Assembly: GCA_000499405.2 (NCBI GenBank)
Contig: HG738235.1
Location: 2,008 to 12,642 of the forward strand
Direction: 5' to 3'
Length of the DNA stretch: 10,635 nt
Source of the DNA: Onchocerca volvulus
Taxonomy: Eukaryota > Nematoda > Chromadorea > Rhabditida > Onchocercidae
Shown here: positions 1 to 9,132 of the stretch, piece after piece
How positions within the stretch are numbered: position 1 is the first letter of the stretch
Layout: each line of letters begins with the position of its first letter
Notes under the pieces: model-generated
Seen by the model: the letters and a program-made list of their open reading frames with translations, nothing else
Database searches by the model: none
What the model was told of the DNA's origin: nothing
Program-made: the position numbers and the translations under genes

Positions 1-1037
1 GATATGCAACTTGCAAGCTATATTTGTACTCTTCGTATGGTCTATCATTGTCTTAACCGTGTATGTTTTTTTGTTTTTTAAGAATAGTGATCGAAAGTTG
101 CACTTGTTCCTTGGATATTTTTCCTTTCGTACATGATTATAATTTCATCCTTCCGAAAAATTTTCAGAAAATCTCCATTATTATCATCACCAGAATTGTT
201 TTTGGTACGACTAATAGGCGTTTTTGTGAATGGAGGATGGTTTGGAGCACTTTTTGTGCATTTCTTCATCGCCCTTAATCGATTATGTGCTGTCGCATAT
301 CCAATAAAATATAAAAAATTATGGTCAGAAGCAAAAGCCTTAGTCACTGGAATTATCTCATGGACACTTGGAATGACCGTTTGCATGATACACTTATATA
401 GTAAGCACATTACAATAGTAAAGATTCTCTTCATTATTAAGCATTAGATGATTTGGTAATGCGCATAGATCATAATTTTTGCAACATCTGTGCAGAACTT
501 TTAATCAGTAGTTTATGAGCATTACTATGGGGCAGCAAAATTTGAATGATTGGTAGTATTGCAGCTTATATCTCAATTTCAATTAAAACTTAAACGAATC
601 TCATTTTCAGAATTCTTTGAATCTCTTATCAGAATATAGTAAGTGTTATAAATTTCTCATATAAATTTCCGTAAATTGCTGTTGATTATATTGAATGTTG
701 ATTTCTTTTATTTTATGACGGCCGTTATAAAAAATTGCTTACAGAAGATTGTTCGCTCCTATTCGATACAGAAACATACGATTTTAACTATCAGGATTCT
801 TTTTATGGCAATATTTGTAATTTCGGTGATTCTGGATTAGCAATAATTGCGATAATAGCAATGATATCTCTCGATACCGTTACTTTGACCAAAATACTAG
901 CACATCGAAGAGTAAGTTTATTCATCGACAAATAAGCGATTTACTGCAACTGATTTCCACTGTCTTCATGTGTATTTCTTTCTCTCTGCTGCATAGACTA
1001 AATTGGAATTCAAACCAGATTGCAATGACTTTTTCCT
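1..1037 (+). repeat. Tandem segmental duplication, left copy
   Basis: This whole stretch, exons and introns, aligns with 9553-10635 in the same orientation. The first 60 bases are identical to 9553-9612. Introns 2, 3 and 4 are also clearly alignable, so the unit is a genomic DNA duplication and not a retrocopy. The match runs to both window edges (A starts at 1 while B continues upstream; B stops at 10635 while A continues), so the true ends of the unit are not visible. Confidence 0.93.
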
Positions 1038-1808
1038 GGATTTCAGACCATGTCAGGAAGATCAGCAACATCATCTAGTGTTCGAAATGAAAGAGAGATA
1101 TTGTTCTTCAAACAGGTAATAGATAGAGATTCAAACATTACCGAGAAAAAGATATCCTAAAAAAAGACTTTTAGACGAGCTGAAATGATTATTAAAATCA
1201 CCTGATTTATCGAAATGATCTTTTTCTCTCTCAACATTACTTTTTTTTTTTTGAGTTGCGGAAATTAATTTCTTAAGTATGATGAAATAGATAGCATGAT
1301 TTGAAATTCTAAACTCATGATCACACATTACAGTACTACACAGTACAATAATAAAATAATTACTCTTATAGTCTTGTATTCTCGGCCTTGTCTTCTTCAT
1401 ATGTTTTGCTATATTGGCCGGTCATCAATACATACTTACGGATAAATGGCTCGTATTTGCAGCAAGCACAATTACATGGATCATGATGCAATCACTGGAT
1501 GGGTATCTCATGATTTTTTGAATCCTTATTGCTTGCTGATTATTCTTAGATTCTACATTAGCTCTGCCCATATCTATTTCTACTTTTATGGGGTTTAAGT
1601 CTACGCAAGGTTTCCCGAATCCTTTAATTTGAAAATATAAAATTAGTTTTTCTTATTGTATCCATTTTCCACAGTTATTGAATGATATCATATAATTTTC
1701 AGATTAATTTTTCTAATTTTCAATCTCAAAATGCTTTGGAAAACAATCTGTGTGGTGTCAGCAGCACCAACAACTCGTGATCGGCGTCTCATCGCCACAA
1801 AATTTTGA
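1..1808 (+). CDS. Srx-type serpentine chemoreceptor (7TM GPCR), copy A, 5' partial
   Basis: Nematode serpentine receptor class X: a seven-transmembrane protein expected in the membrane of chemosensory neurons, with unknown ligand. Exons by splice signals and phase: <1-60, 168-400, 745-911, 1047-1115, 1372-1502, 1703-1808 (stop TGA 1806-1808). Donors are GTATGT, GTAAGC, GTAAGT, GTAATA and GTATCT; acceptors end in TTTTCAG, TTACAG, TTTCAG, TTATAG and TTTTCAG. Phases join without a break, giving about 254 visible residues. Family hallmarks: TM3 followed by FIALNRLCAVAYP (Asn-Arg in place of the DRY motif) then KYKKLW; an extracellular loop with Cys in KDCS and NIC; TM5 with SLDTVTLTKI; the intracellular EREILFFKQ before TM6; TM7 with W-x4-QSLDG then LIFLIFN. 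The tail ends in TTRDRRLIATKF. Exons 1 and early 2 lie off the left edge; copy B shows what they should look like. Adding them gives about 306 residues, normal for the family. Family assignment is from remembered motifs; the closest alternatives are other Sr families. Confidence 0.88.
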
Positions 1809-3676
1809 ATTAACGTCTTGTTTCGAATACTTATTGCTGGATTGATCATTCTTAACCAAAACAAAGTATTTTTCTAATATTAACATAGCTTTCATTAGGC
1901 AAATAGCCATTTTTGAATTTTGTTTCAAAACTGAAAACTTTTAAGAAATTTTTTGAGTAAATAATGCGAATTTAATCTTTGCAGTTTTATCCATTTTAAA
2001 TTTCTTTTTTTTTCTGGAAGTTGACAAACTCTATGATTATAATATCTTGATATTTGGCAGTAAAATCTAAATGAGAGTTTTTTGGTACAAATTTGAAAAG
2101 TCGAAAATTCATTTCCTGATTAAATTTTTATCCACTGTTTCATTTCAATCACTTCGTTATCTTATCATTTTTTTTTTTTTTTTTTTTTGTTGTGTTTTTG
2201 CTTCTTGCTCTTCAATTTACACTGAAAATTTAAGACGGGATGAACCGTGACGTAGTTAGTATCATGGAAAAATACTAAAACATTCATGTCATACTTCTCA
2301 TATTTCTCGAAATATTAGAATTAGTCACTTAAATGCTACAACTCTGAACAATTTTATTTGTTTTCTGAATCGGCATTGTAAAATACACGATAAAACATAC
2401 AATTAATTTGTAAGAGAAAAAAGAGATGGAAATATATGACATATTTAGCAGAAAAATTGGTGCTTTCAACTGAAACAAAAAAATCAAAGCTCGCACTTCT
2501 GAATTCTGCTGGAAGTTTCGTGTATCAAAAAGATTTCAGCTGGTCAGAGTTAAAGACTTGATTGTTTGTGATCATCTAACAGATATGCCCTTTCTAAATT
2601 TATTGGAATTTAAGTGATAATGACAAAAAAGGAAAAATTGTTCAATTAGCTAGACCCTTTATCTTTGGAAGTAGTGAATTTCGGAATTTTTTCGCCGTTG
2701 TCGATTACTCATACATAGCCCAGAAAAAACAATAAAAAATCAATTATATATTGCGCAAGTTTTCCGAATTAAAATTATTTTGTATTTATTTGCATATGAA
2801 CAAATTTCAACTATGTTATTTATCGAAATCCATGTCTTGGTAGATTCCTGCATAGTTCGAAATGGTTGCCTAAAGCTTGCAAAATTTTTAAAAGTACGAG
2901 AGCACTGGCAAATAGAAATAATGTGCGACGGAATTTGCTGAACTCATAACTTAATTTGTATCCTTAATAAATTCTGCAACTAATTTCTCATAAATCCCTC
3001 ATTACTAAGTCCAATAAAAAAGAAATGTTGTTAAAAGTTGAATATATGTTTAAAGCATTATCAAAGAACTGTGTAAAACAAAATATTACATATTTTATAT
3101 CATTTCAAAATAGCAAATAATATTTGTACTATTAACAATCCGAGAAAAAGTGATAAGTAAATATATTGCACAATGTCGTAAAAACCGAATATTAGAAAGT
3201 AATGTTTTGCTCGTAGTGCTTCTGATAAGTAACGTTTTTGCACGTATAATCATTCATTATTAATTCTAATCTATGCCATAATCTAATAAGCACATTCGCG
3301 TAAAAAAAAAGCACAGTTGTATCACTAAAAAAAATTTTTGTTCTACCGCTAACAAAGGCGCATTGCGCATCGTCTTGCGCTATCAATCCTCCCTCTTCTG
3401 CCAGTTTTAAATTATTCATATCGGATGAAATTAATCAAATCAGTATTTTGTGTCTGCATATATGTTTTCAGATTTGTATCCAATTAAACTCTACCATAAC
3501 ATTTTCCTTTTGCAAAAACTATTTCTTTCTCACAGTTATCTTGTTATCAGTTATATTATTTCTCAACACGCTCGATTTTTAGCATCTCAAATACCGCTAC
3601 CAAATTCCAAAAACACTCTTTCTTTTTATTCATTCGAGTTGGATTCATTCTACTGGACGGCGTTAGGCTAAGCTAC
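1809..3676. other. AT-rich intergenic sequence, no gene seen
   Basis: Downstream flank of receptor copy A. I see no convincing coding exon, RNA gene or recognisable transposon here. No canonical AATAAA lies close behind the stop at 1808, so the polyadenylation site is not assignable by eye. The only open frames are two of about 75 codons (3192-3419 on the minus strand and 3450-3671 on the plus strand), which lack family resemblance. Confidence 0.6.
2168..2188. repeat. T21 homopolymer tract
   Basis: Uninterrupted run of 21 T on the + strand, followed by GTTGTGTTTTTG. It could be a simple slippage tract or, read on the minus strand, the poly(A) end of a retroposed sequence. No flanking target-site duplication or retroposon body is obvious. 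Confidence 0.9.
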
Positions 3677-3726
3677 TTCTTTAAATTCCCAATACACATT
3701 ATTCTTCAAATTCCCAATCGACATCA
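3677..3726 (+). repeat. Imperfect 25-bp tandem duplication
   Basis: Two adjacent 25-base units, 3677-3701 and 3702-3726, sharing the core AAATTCCCAAT. They differ at 4 of 25 positions by hand count. No third unit is seen. Confidence 0.8.
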
Positions 3727-3914
3727 CCCGATTCCATTTATTGGACGCCTGATTTTCTAGATGCTGCCAATTAAATATTATTTGATTACTGCTACTCTGA
3801 ATAAAAGTATATTAATACCTTTATTCTTAAGTTGGAAACCTTCCACTACACATGATTTGTGGAAATTAGCTAGGATCAAGGAAAGAAAGAAAGGTGAGGA
3901 TAGGGAGTTAAGAA

Positions 3915-4103
3915 ATGTCACATGGAAGATTTTTCATTAGACCAATAAACGTCTTGTGTACTTTAGAAGATGATAATGTTTCCAACTTGAGAAGTCGTTC
4001 ACCAGTGTTCCAGAAACCAATGCACGAAAGCAAACAAGACAAATCCATTTCGCGACGAACCAGAAGTGCCACAAGAAATCGAATACCAAGCAACACCAAG
4101 TAA
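3915..4103 (+). other. Basic 62-codon open frame ending at a possible splice donor; possible alternative exon
   Basis: An open frame from ATG 3915 encodes a Ser/Arg/Lys-rich peptide, including KSISRRTRSATRNR near its end. It closes at TAA 4101-4103. The stop overlaps a good donor, GTAAGC at 4100, so this could be a coding exon 3915-4099 spliced onward (phase 2), or simply 5' leader sequence of the secreted-peptide gene that follows. No convincing pyrimidine-rich acceptor was found downstream before the cysteine-rich segment. No family is recognised. I prefer the leader interpretation. Confidence 0.2.
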
Positions 4104-4110
4104 GCCTATC

Positions 4111-4350
4111 ATGAAAAGTTTGTTCACACTAATAATGATGTCCATACTATCGGTCAATTCAACAACAAAGGAAGATTGCAAATGGATATCTGGTGTCCCA
4201 TTCAACGTTCCTGACAAATGGAATTGTAAAGAAATTAGAACAGTATTTCACATCAACTATGGTTGCTATGTATACGCGAACCCATGTGCGAATACTTGCA
4301 GTACAATGCACCAGAAGTACCTGGACGGTATGTGTAGAAACTTTTCTTAG
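4111..4350 (+). CDS. Putative small secreted six-cysteine peptide, unknown family
   Basis: A single-exon frame of 79 residues. Residues 1 to about 17 (MKSLFTLIMMSILSVNS) look like a signal peptide: Lys at position 2, a hydrophobic core, then small polar residues. The mature part would be about 60 residues with six cysteines at positions 23, 39, 52, 59, 63 and 75, enough for three disulfides. It is otherwise rich in Lys, Asn and aromatic residues, and ends KYLDGMCRNFS. The frame extends upstream without an ATG to a stop at 3988-3990, so ATG 4111 is the natural start. I do not recognise the cysteine spacing (15, 12, 6, 3, 11 intervening residues) as a named family. It may be a young nematode-specific secreted protein, an exon of a larger gene, or a chance frame. 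The leader plus even cysteine count argues for it, while the short length and absence of a paralogue in the window limit confidence. Confidence 0.45.
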   Translation: MKSLFTLIMMSILSVNSTTKEDCKWISGVPFNVPDKWNCKEIRTVFHINYGCYVYANPCANTCSTMHQKYLDGMCRNFS

Positions 4351-4636
4351 ATTATCATTATCCGGAATTTCTGTCAAATAGACCACTTCTGCAATCTCTG
4401 TAAAATCTTGGAAGATCAAAGGAAAGCAAAGGAAGCATGTTAAAACACACATATCCATTGCAATATTTCAAGAAATTCGTAACCGTTTCATAAAATGTGT
4501 AAAATATCGAAAATTATCAAGCTGAAAAAAGAAAAAAAAACGTAGTTTTATATGATAGATGTTAATTGATAGATGTAATAATAATGATTTTTGTTAAATT
4601 TTTGATGAAAATATTCTAGTTGATTAGAGATTTTTA
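4351..4636. other. Downstream flank of the secreted-peptide frame
   Basis: AT-rich sequence with no coding signal seen. It contains a short tandem pair (4553-4566 and 4567-4579) built on TGATAGATGT, with a one-base length difference. Confidence 0.5.
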
Positions 4637-4710
4637 TTAATAGATTCTGATTATATTAACATTCTTTATTATTTTAATAGATTCTGATTATATTAACATT
4701 CTTTATTATT
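4637..4710 (+). repeat. Perfect 37-bp tandem duplication
   Basis: Units 4637-4673 and 4674-4710 are identical base for base when read by eye. Each begins TTAATAGATTCTG and ends CTTTATTATT. There are exactly two copies; the sequence after 4710 (ACATTT) departs at once. Perfect identity in otherwise drifting intergenic DNA points to a recent duplication or to an assembly artefact. Confidence 0.95.
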
Positions 4711-5986
4711 ACATTTATAATGTCTCATTGCTGTTGCAACCAGAATCATTATATTTCTTTAAATGGAAATTTTCTTACAAAATAGAATAGTAATGCCATA
4801 ACTAACGTGAATCATATATATTTCATGGTGTCTCTTATTAATAGGAGAATATCTTGCAAAACCAATAGTTCATACTGGGAAATTGCACATTGGAATGATC
4901 TTCTGCATTATGACTTATACAAGAGCATAAAAAATATAACGAAAGTCGAGTTAGAATTGATTTCCCGAATAATTTCTTATAAAAATAAATTGCATAGGAT
5001 AAAGTTTATATAAGGCCCATATTCAAATATATGAACATATTTATAAAGAAATGTGTACCGTAAAAATACGAATAAAACGCTAAGTGTACTTCGAGAAAGT
5101 AAATCACAGTCTTCAACATTCAAGAATAAATGAATGTGAGATTTTATATCTAGAAGTCGTAAAATGGTTCATCACAAAAATTAGTGATACATCAGTCCCA
5201 CGATGTTATGCATTCAAAAAGAGCTGAATTTCATATTATTACAATACAGCAGATAGTGATATATCAGTCATGCAATATTTAATATAATTTAAATTTAAAT
5301 ATGTTAGTATTCTGAACCTACATCATATGGATATCAAACAATCGATAATTTCAATAAGCTCAATGATCTTTATTGCCTCCTGCATTTATCATATGCTATT
5401 TTGCATTTTTAAATATTTTTAATGAGAAATATCGACCCAAACAATTAGCTGTTTGTAAATATAGCATTTAGTAACATTATCTGGCATTTTAAAAAAAATA
5501 AATCTGACATTTAGCAACATTATCGACTCCGGCGTAATTGTAATACCTGTCACAATTGCAAATGAATCTCACTTCATTTGAATGAAATATTTTTTCAACA
5601 AATATATGAGCTCATTAGAGTGTTTAATGATGCTGAAACATAAATAATATAAAAGAAGATTGCCAATGATACAATCACACTTCAATCAAAGTAACTAAAT
5701 TGCTATGGAATTGCAATTTAATTGCCGCAGGCAAAGAAAAAGGTTTTTCTAAACTTTGTCTTAATTTTCGCGAAATAATTGACATTACAGCTTTTCAAAT
5801 CTCAGTTTTATTATCACAGCGGTAAGCGTTTTTCCAATTAATTTTCTGAATTTTTCAAAGAAATTAAGAGGCAATGATGTAATAGCTATTTGAATTTTTC
5901 CGCATTTAAAATGTCGTATCTGTGCTTAAAAGATTTGGAAAATCAGATGTTTATCAAAATCCTCAAATCAAAGAATCGGAAAGAGT
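4711..5986. other. AT-rich intergenic sequence with minor direct repeats
   Basis: No supported gene. A 68-codon frame at 4807-5013 lacks any family resemblance or splice context. Small direct repeats are present: CATTTAG(T/C)AACATTATC at 5465-5481 and 5508-5524 (one mismatch), and TAGTGATA(C/T)ATCAGTC at about 5182 and 5254. Confidence 0.55.
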
Positions 5987-6052
5987 AGAAAATGTAGTAA
6001 AGCGCAATAAAAGTACGAACAGGGAATATCATTATGAAAATATATATCATAT
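5987..6052 (+). repeat. Element-flanking direct repeat, left copy
   Basis: Similar to 8530-8598 in the same orientation. The first 23 bases (AGAAAATGTAG, T or C, then AAAGCGCAATA) match at 22 of 23. Similarity then continues more weakly through a shared AATATCAT(T/A)ATG motif. The pair brackets the Helitron Rep remnant. Confidence 0.7.
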
Positions 6053-6062
6053 ACTAGCTGGA

Positions 6063-6108
6063 ACCGGCCACGCTCGAGCTTTAGTCTATGGGTACCGGCT
6101 ACGCTTCG
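6063..6108 (+). repeat. GC-rich patch with two ACCGGC(C/T)ACGCT units
   Basis: ACCGGCCACGCTCG at 6063-6076 and ACCGGCTACGCTTCG at 6094-6108, 31 bases apart. Palindromic GCTCGAGC and GGTACC lie inside or adjacent. The base composition stands out from the AT-rich surroundings. A shorter related string, GCTACGCTTC, recurs near 6746. This may be subterminal sequence of the Helitron. Confidence 0.55.
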
Positions 6109-6806
6109 CAAGAAATCAACGTTTGTTTGAGATCTTAAACTTCTGAAAGTTCTCAAACACACACCTTATTTGTATTAATTTAAAATCTTAGATATCGAAC
6201 AGTCATTATCTATTGCTTTGAACAATGTTGCATTCGAATACGTGCATGTTTTTATACACGCGTAGCTGTAGCTCAGTCTGATTAAGTGGAAAAAAAGAAA
6301 AATGAAAGCGCATATTTCTAGTGTTGGGAAAAACTTGATACTTTGTAATTTGATTGGTAGTTTGGTTGGATTGGAGATTGATTCTTGCTATTATAATTCA
6401 GCTAGGTTAGCAGTAGATGTGTGAAGGTTTTTTTGTGTCTTGTGTGGCAGAAATGAGTGCTGCTGAGAAAGGTTTTATTGATTGATGAAGAATGATTCTT
6501 CGGAACAAACAATTATAAAATAACATTCAGGCAAATTGATCATTAGGTTATTCATTCCTTTGTCACTGATAGAGAAGAATACTATTCAAGTGAATTATCG
6601 GATTTTTGCTACTGTTACGTCGCTTTGACTGTAGAACTGGAACCTTTGGAACTCCGAACTATTGCTGTTGCTGCGTCTTAGTCATTTATCTGTGAATTGG
6701 AGCATTTTGGTGGTAAACATCTTGTCTTCACTATCCAACTGTGTCGCTACGCTTCACCTTTAGCATTTCTCAATCCTCATTAAACACGACTCCGTTTGTC
6801 GGATAT

Positions 6807-8525
6807 ACTGCCGAATCAAAGCGTTCCTATGTAAAATCTAATAATACAACTCGGGCTTCCAAATGACGTCGTTCGGCGCAGAAATTTTAACAACACAATT
6901 CATGCCCACCTTCAAAGTGAAAGGAAAAATTTATCATAAAGCCGGCTCCTTGCTTCTGTTGCCAGATGGTCAATATAAATTCCTACAAATGTATTTGATC
7001 GGTGATAGCAATGATACATTGAATGCGCGCTACAGAATTCATACCGCCATAGAAAGTTACGTCGTTTCCCAATTGCAATACTTTTTTCACGAAGAAACAA
7101 TTTAGTGCGTTTGCTCAAAACAACAATTGACATGATGCCATCTGATACATAAAACTATTATTCATATCGATTAATGATTCGAGAGAATGAAGACAATAAC
7201 ATTTTGAAATATCGTCAGTTGTTTCAGCAGTATATCGTAGCTGTGTATGCAAAAATCAAAACAGAGCGTCTGATATTCATCCGTTTGAATCAGACCAAGC
7301 TTTGCTCTGAAAATACATCATTTGCCAGATCATTTGCAAATGACGGTATTACAACTAAAGTTGGAAAACTAACGAATTTTGCCATCTTCATATGCAGGCA
7401 TTCCACGCCACATGCATGAGTACGCTCAAGATGCAATTGCATACGCTCGCCACTACGGGCGTTCAGACCTATTCATTACACAACTTGGAATGATTTACAA
7501 AATCTCTTACTTCCTGGGCAATCGCCGTGGATAGGCATGACATCACAGCACGTGTTTTCAGATAGAAATTGAAATCGCTGGTGGTTTGCATGGTAAACAT
7601 GATTGGGTCTGTGCGCTTCAGGATGTAGTCAGCAGAAAAGTAAAAGAAAGGATTGCCAAATGCCCATACACTAATCTGGTTTTACGACAAAATCATTCCA
7701 AGCAAAATCGATGATGTAATATGAGCTGAAATGCCCAATGCCAACGTCGAAAAGGATTTGTATGAAATTGTGATGAAAAATATAATATATGGATCTTACG
7801 GTACACTGAAATCAAATTCATCATGCATGATGGGCGGAAAATGCTCTAAGCGACATCCTCGAGCATTATTATCCATCACAGTTACAGGAAACGATGGTTA
7901 TCCTTTATAGAGAAGAGGATGAGCAGAAGATGGCAATAAATTAACAGTCATACAAATGTGGAATGGTGACATCGAAGTAGATAACCGGTAACCTGTTCCA
8001 TATTTGCCTTTGCTATTAAAAACATAAAAACGCACAAAAACATAGAATAGTGCAGCTTCGTTAAATCGATCAACTACATTTGTAAGTACACGAATAAACA
8101 CAACGAAACGGCATTTTTGGTGTGCAGCCAGAAGGAAGTATTAATAATGTGGTGTTACATATCGATGAAATCGCACAGTATAAGGTCGGAAGATACGCAA
8201 GCAGCATTGAAGGTATATGATGAATTCTTTCATTTCTCATGCATGAACGAAGTCCAGCTGTTCTGGAAAATGAACAAAGCGTTTATTTCATAGCTGCAAA
8301 TGTGCAAAAAATAGCTCTGAATACACAGGATAGAACGTTAACTGCTTTCTTCACATTATAAGAAAATGACACATTTGCGAAAACACTATTATATTCGGAA
8401 GTGCCTACGCATTACACATGGAATGCGAGTAGGAAATCTTTTGAACGACGCAAAAAAGAAGAACCAATTAACGGACAACCTGGCATTTTCAAACAAACTA
8501 CGATAGGCAGATTGTAAACCGTATG
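6807..8525 (+). pseudogene. Helitron Rep (rolling-circle replication initiator) pseudogene, helicase part missing
   Basis: In life this protein would nick and replicate the transposon through an HUH endonuclease (Rep) domain fused to a Pif1-like helicase. Recognisable segments in order: TAESKR near 6807; YNSGFQMTSFGAEILTT from 6845, then KIYHKAGSLL and FLQMYLIGDSND in frame to a stop at 7103; VRLLKTTIDMMPSD from 7105 in another frame; NYYSYRLMIRENEDN at 7153; LPSSYAGIPRHMHEYAQDA from 7379 in a third frame, then ARHYGRSDLFIT; LLLPGQSPW after another shift; HDITARVF at 7536; GLPNAHTLIWFYDK at 7650; CMMGGKCSKRHPRALL and TGNDGYPL; MWNGDIEVDNR; GIFGVQPEGS at 8110; HERSPAV, TLLYSEVP, FERRKKEEP and the end near IGRL at 8516. 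There are many in-frame stops, at least four frameshifts and a probable internal deletion near 7150. It stops before any helicase motif, so it is dead. Recognition comes from remembered Helitron proteins. Confidence 0.9.
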
Positions 8526-8529
8526 CAAC

Positions 8530-8598
8530 AGAAAATGTAGCAAAGCGCAATACAAACTAAGGATAGGTAATATCATAATGGAAGCATATTTACATATA
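8530..8598 (+). repeat. Element-flanking direct repeat, right copy
   Basis: Partner of 5987-6052. It starts immediately after the last readable Helitron codons and leads into plain AT-rich sequence. Confidence 0.7.
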
Positions 8599-8725
8599 TA
8601 ATGAAAAAAATACAGTGCAGCTCAAGTGCTTGATCATATTCTGAAGATGGGAAGATTTCTATTTTCTTTAGCTTCACTTTTAAGGAATGAAGAATTCTCA
8701 TCATACCATCCTAATATCATAATAC

Positions 8726-8825
8726 TAGATGTATTACAAAAATGTATAACAAAAATGTAATGTATGTATTCAGATGTATTTTTTTCATCTAAATACAAAA
8801 ATGTAGTTAGATGTATTACAAAAAT
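8726..8825 (+). repeat. Direct repeat of an 18-mer with degenerate copies between
   Basis: TAGATGTATTACAAAAAT occurs exactly at 8726-8743 and 8808-8825. Partial variants lie between them (AACAAAAATGTA, CAGATGTATTT, AATACAAAAATGTAG), consistent with a decayed short tandem array. Confidence 0.75.
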
Positions 8826-8875
8826 AGAAACATTTCTACTATTCTTGAGATCTTTTTATGGAAGAGCAAGAATAT

Positions 8876-8896
8876 TTTGGTTTTACTTAAACCAAA
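8876..8896. repeat. Perfect 8-bp inverted repeat
   Basis: TTTGGTTT at 8876-8883, loop TACTT, AAACCAAA at 8889-8896. No T-run or coding gene end adjoins it in a way that suggests a terminator, so its role is unknown. Confidence 0.6.
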
Positions 8897-9132
8897 TTTT
8901 AAAAAAAGCACACGGAAAAGTGATATTGCAAATAAAAGTTAAAATAATAATGAATTTTTGCATTTATGTTTTTTTTTATTTCTTTGCTAACATCATTTAG
9001 CTTGGTTTTGTCTTACTTAATAACATCTGTTTGACCATTGTATCCGATGGAAAAGGCTTAATATGCTTATCAAATTTAATTTAATTACCATAACTAATTG
9101 CATTTTTGATCAATTTCCTGAAGTACACCATA

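Larger units (their letters stand above)
5987..8598 (+). mobile_element. Decayed Helitron (rolling-circle transposon) remnant, borders uncertain
   Basis: The supported core is the Rep-like coding remnant at 6807-8525. I set provisional outer limits at the related direct repeats 5987-6052 and 8530-8598. The right one begins within about 10 bases of where the coding homology stops, which suggests an internally deleted or truncated copy joined to its own end sequence. I could not identify a definite 5' TC or a 3' hairpin plus CTRR terminus, so the borders are inference. Positions 6109-6806 hold no readable coding sequence and are either the element's 5' part or host DNA. Confidence 0.5.
8599..9132. 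other. Upstream flank of receptor copy B
   Basis: This should contain the promoter of copy B, but no motif can be assigned by eye. Just before the ATG the sequence reads CAATTTCCTGAAGTACACCATA; TTTCCTGAAG is at best a weak candidate 3' splice or trans-splice site. A 78-codon frame at 8764-9000 is low-complexity Phe/Lys/Ile sequence expected by chance in AT-rich DNA. Confidence 0.5.

Noticed and set aside
78..434. Minus-strand frame of 118 codons, and its counterpart at 9630-9980
   Set aside because: Both are antisense shadows of receptor exon 3 and intron 2. They are similar to each other only because the underlying segments are duplicated.
989..1046. Possible upstream extension of exon 5 from a CATAG acceptor at about 998
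   Set aside because: Reading on from that acceptor puts the TMSGRSATSSS/EREILFFKQ segment out of frame. The TTTCAG acceptor at 1046 joins in phase 0 with exon 4.
3192..3419. 75-codon minus-strand frame with slightly higher GC
   Set aside because: No family resemblance, leader, splice context or paralogue; the length is within chance expectation.
3800..3805. AATAAA as a polyadenylation signal
   Set aside because: No supported + strand gene ends just upstream, and the hexamer is common in DNA this AT-rich.
4807..5013. 68-codon frame as a small gene
   Set aside because: No leader, domain or conserved feature; its composition follows the AT-rich background.
5922..6146. 74-codon plus-strand frame
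   Set aside because: It crosses the 5987 repeat and the GC-rich patch and has no recognised domain, so it is better explained as element-derived noncoding sequence.
6262..6290. tRNA-like A-box string TAGCTCAGT
   Set aside because: No B-box (GGTTCRA type) follows at tRNA distance and no cloverleaf can be drawn.
7898..8101. Minus-strand frame of 67 codons inside the Helitron remnant
   Set aside because: It is antisense to recognisable Rep sequence on the + strand.
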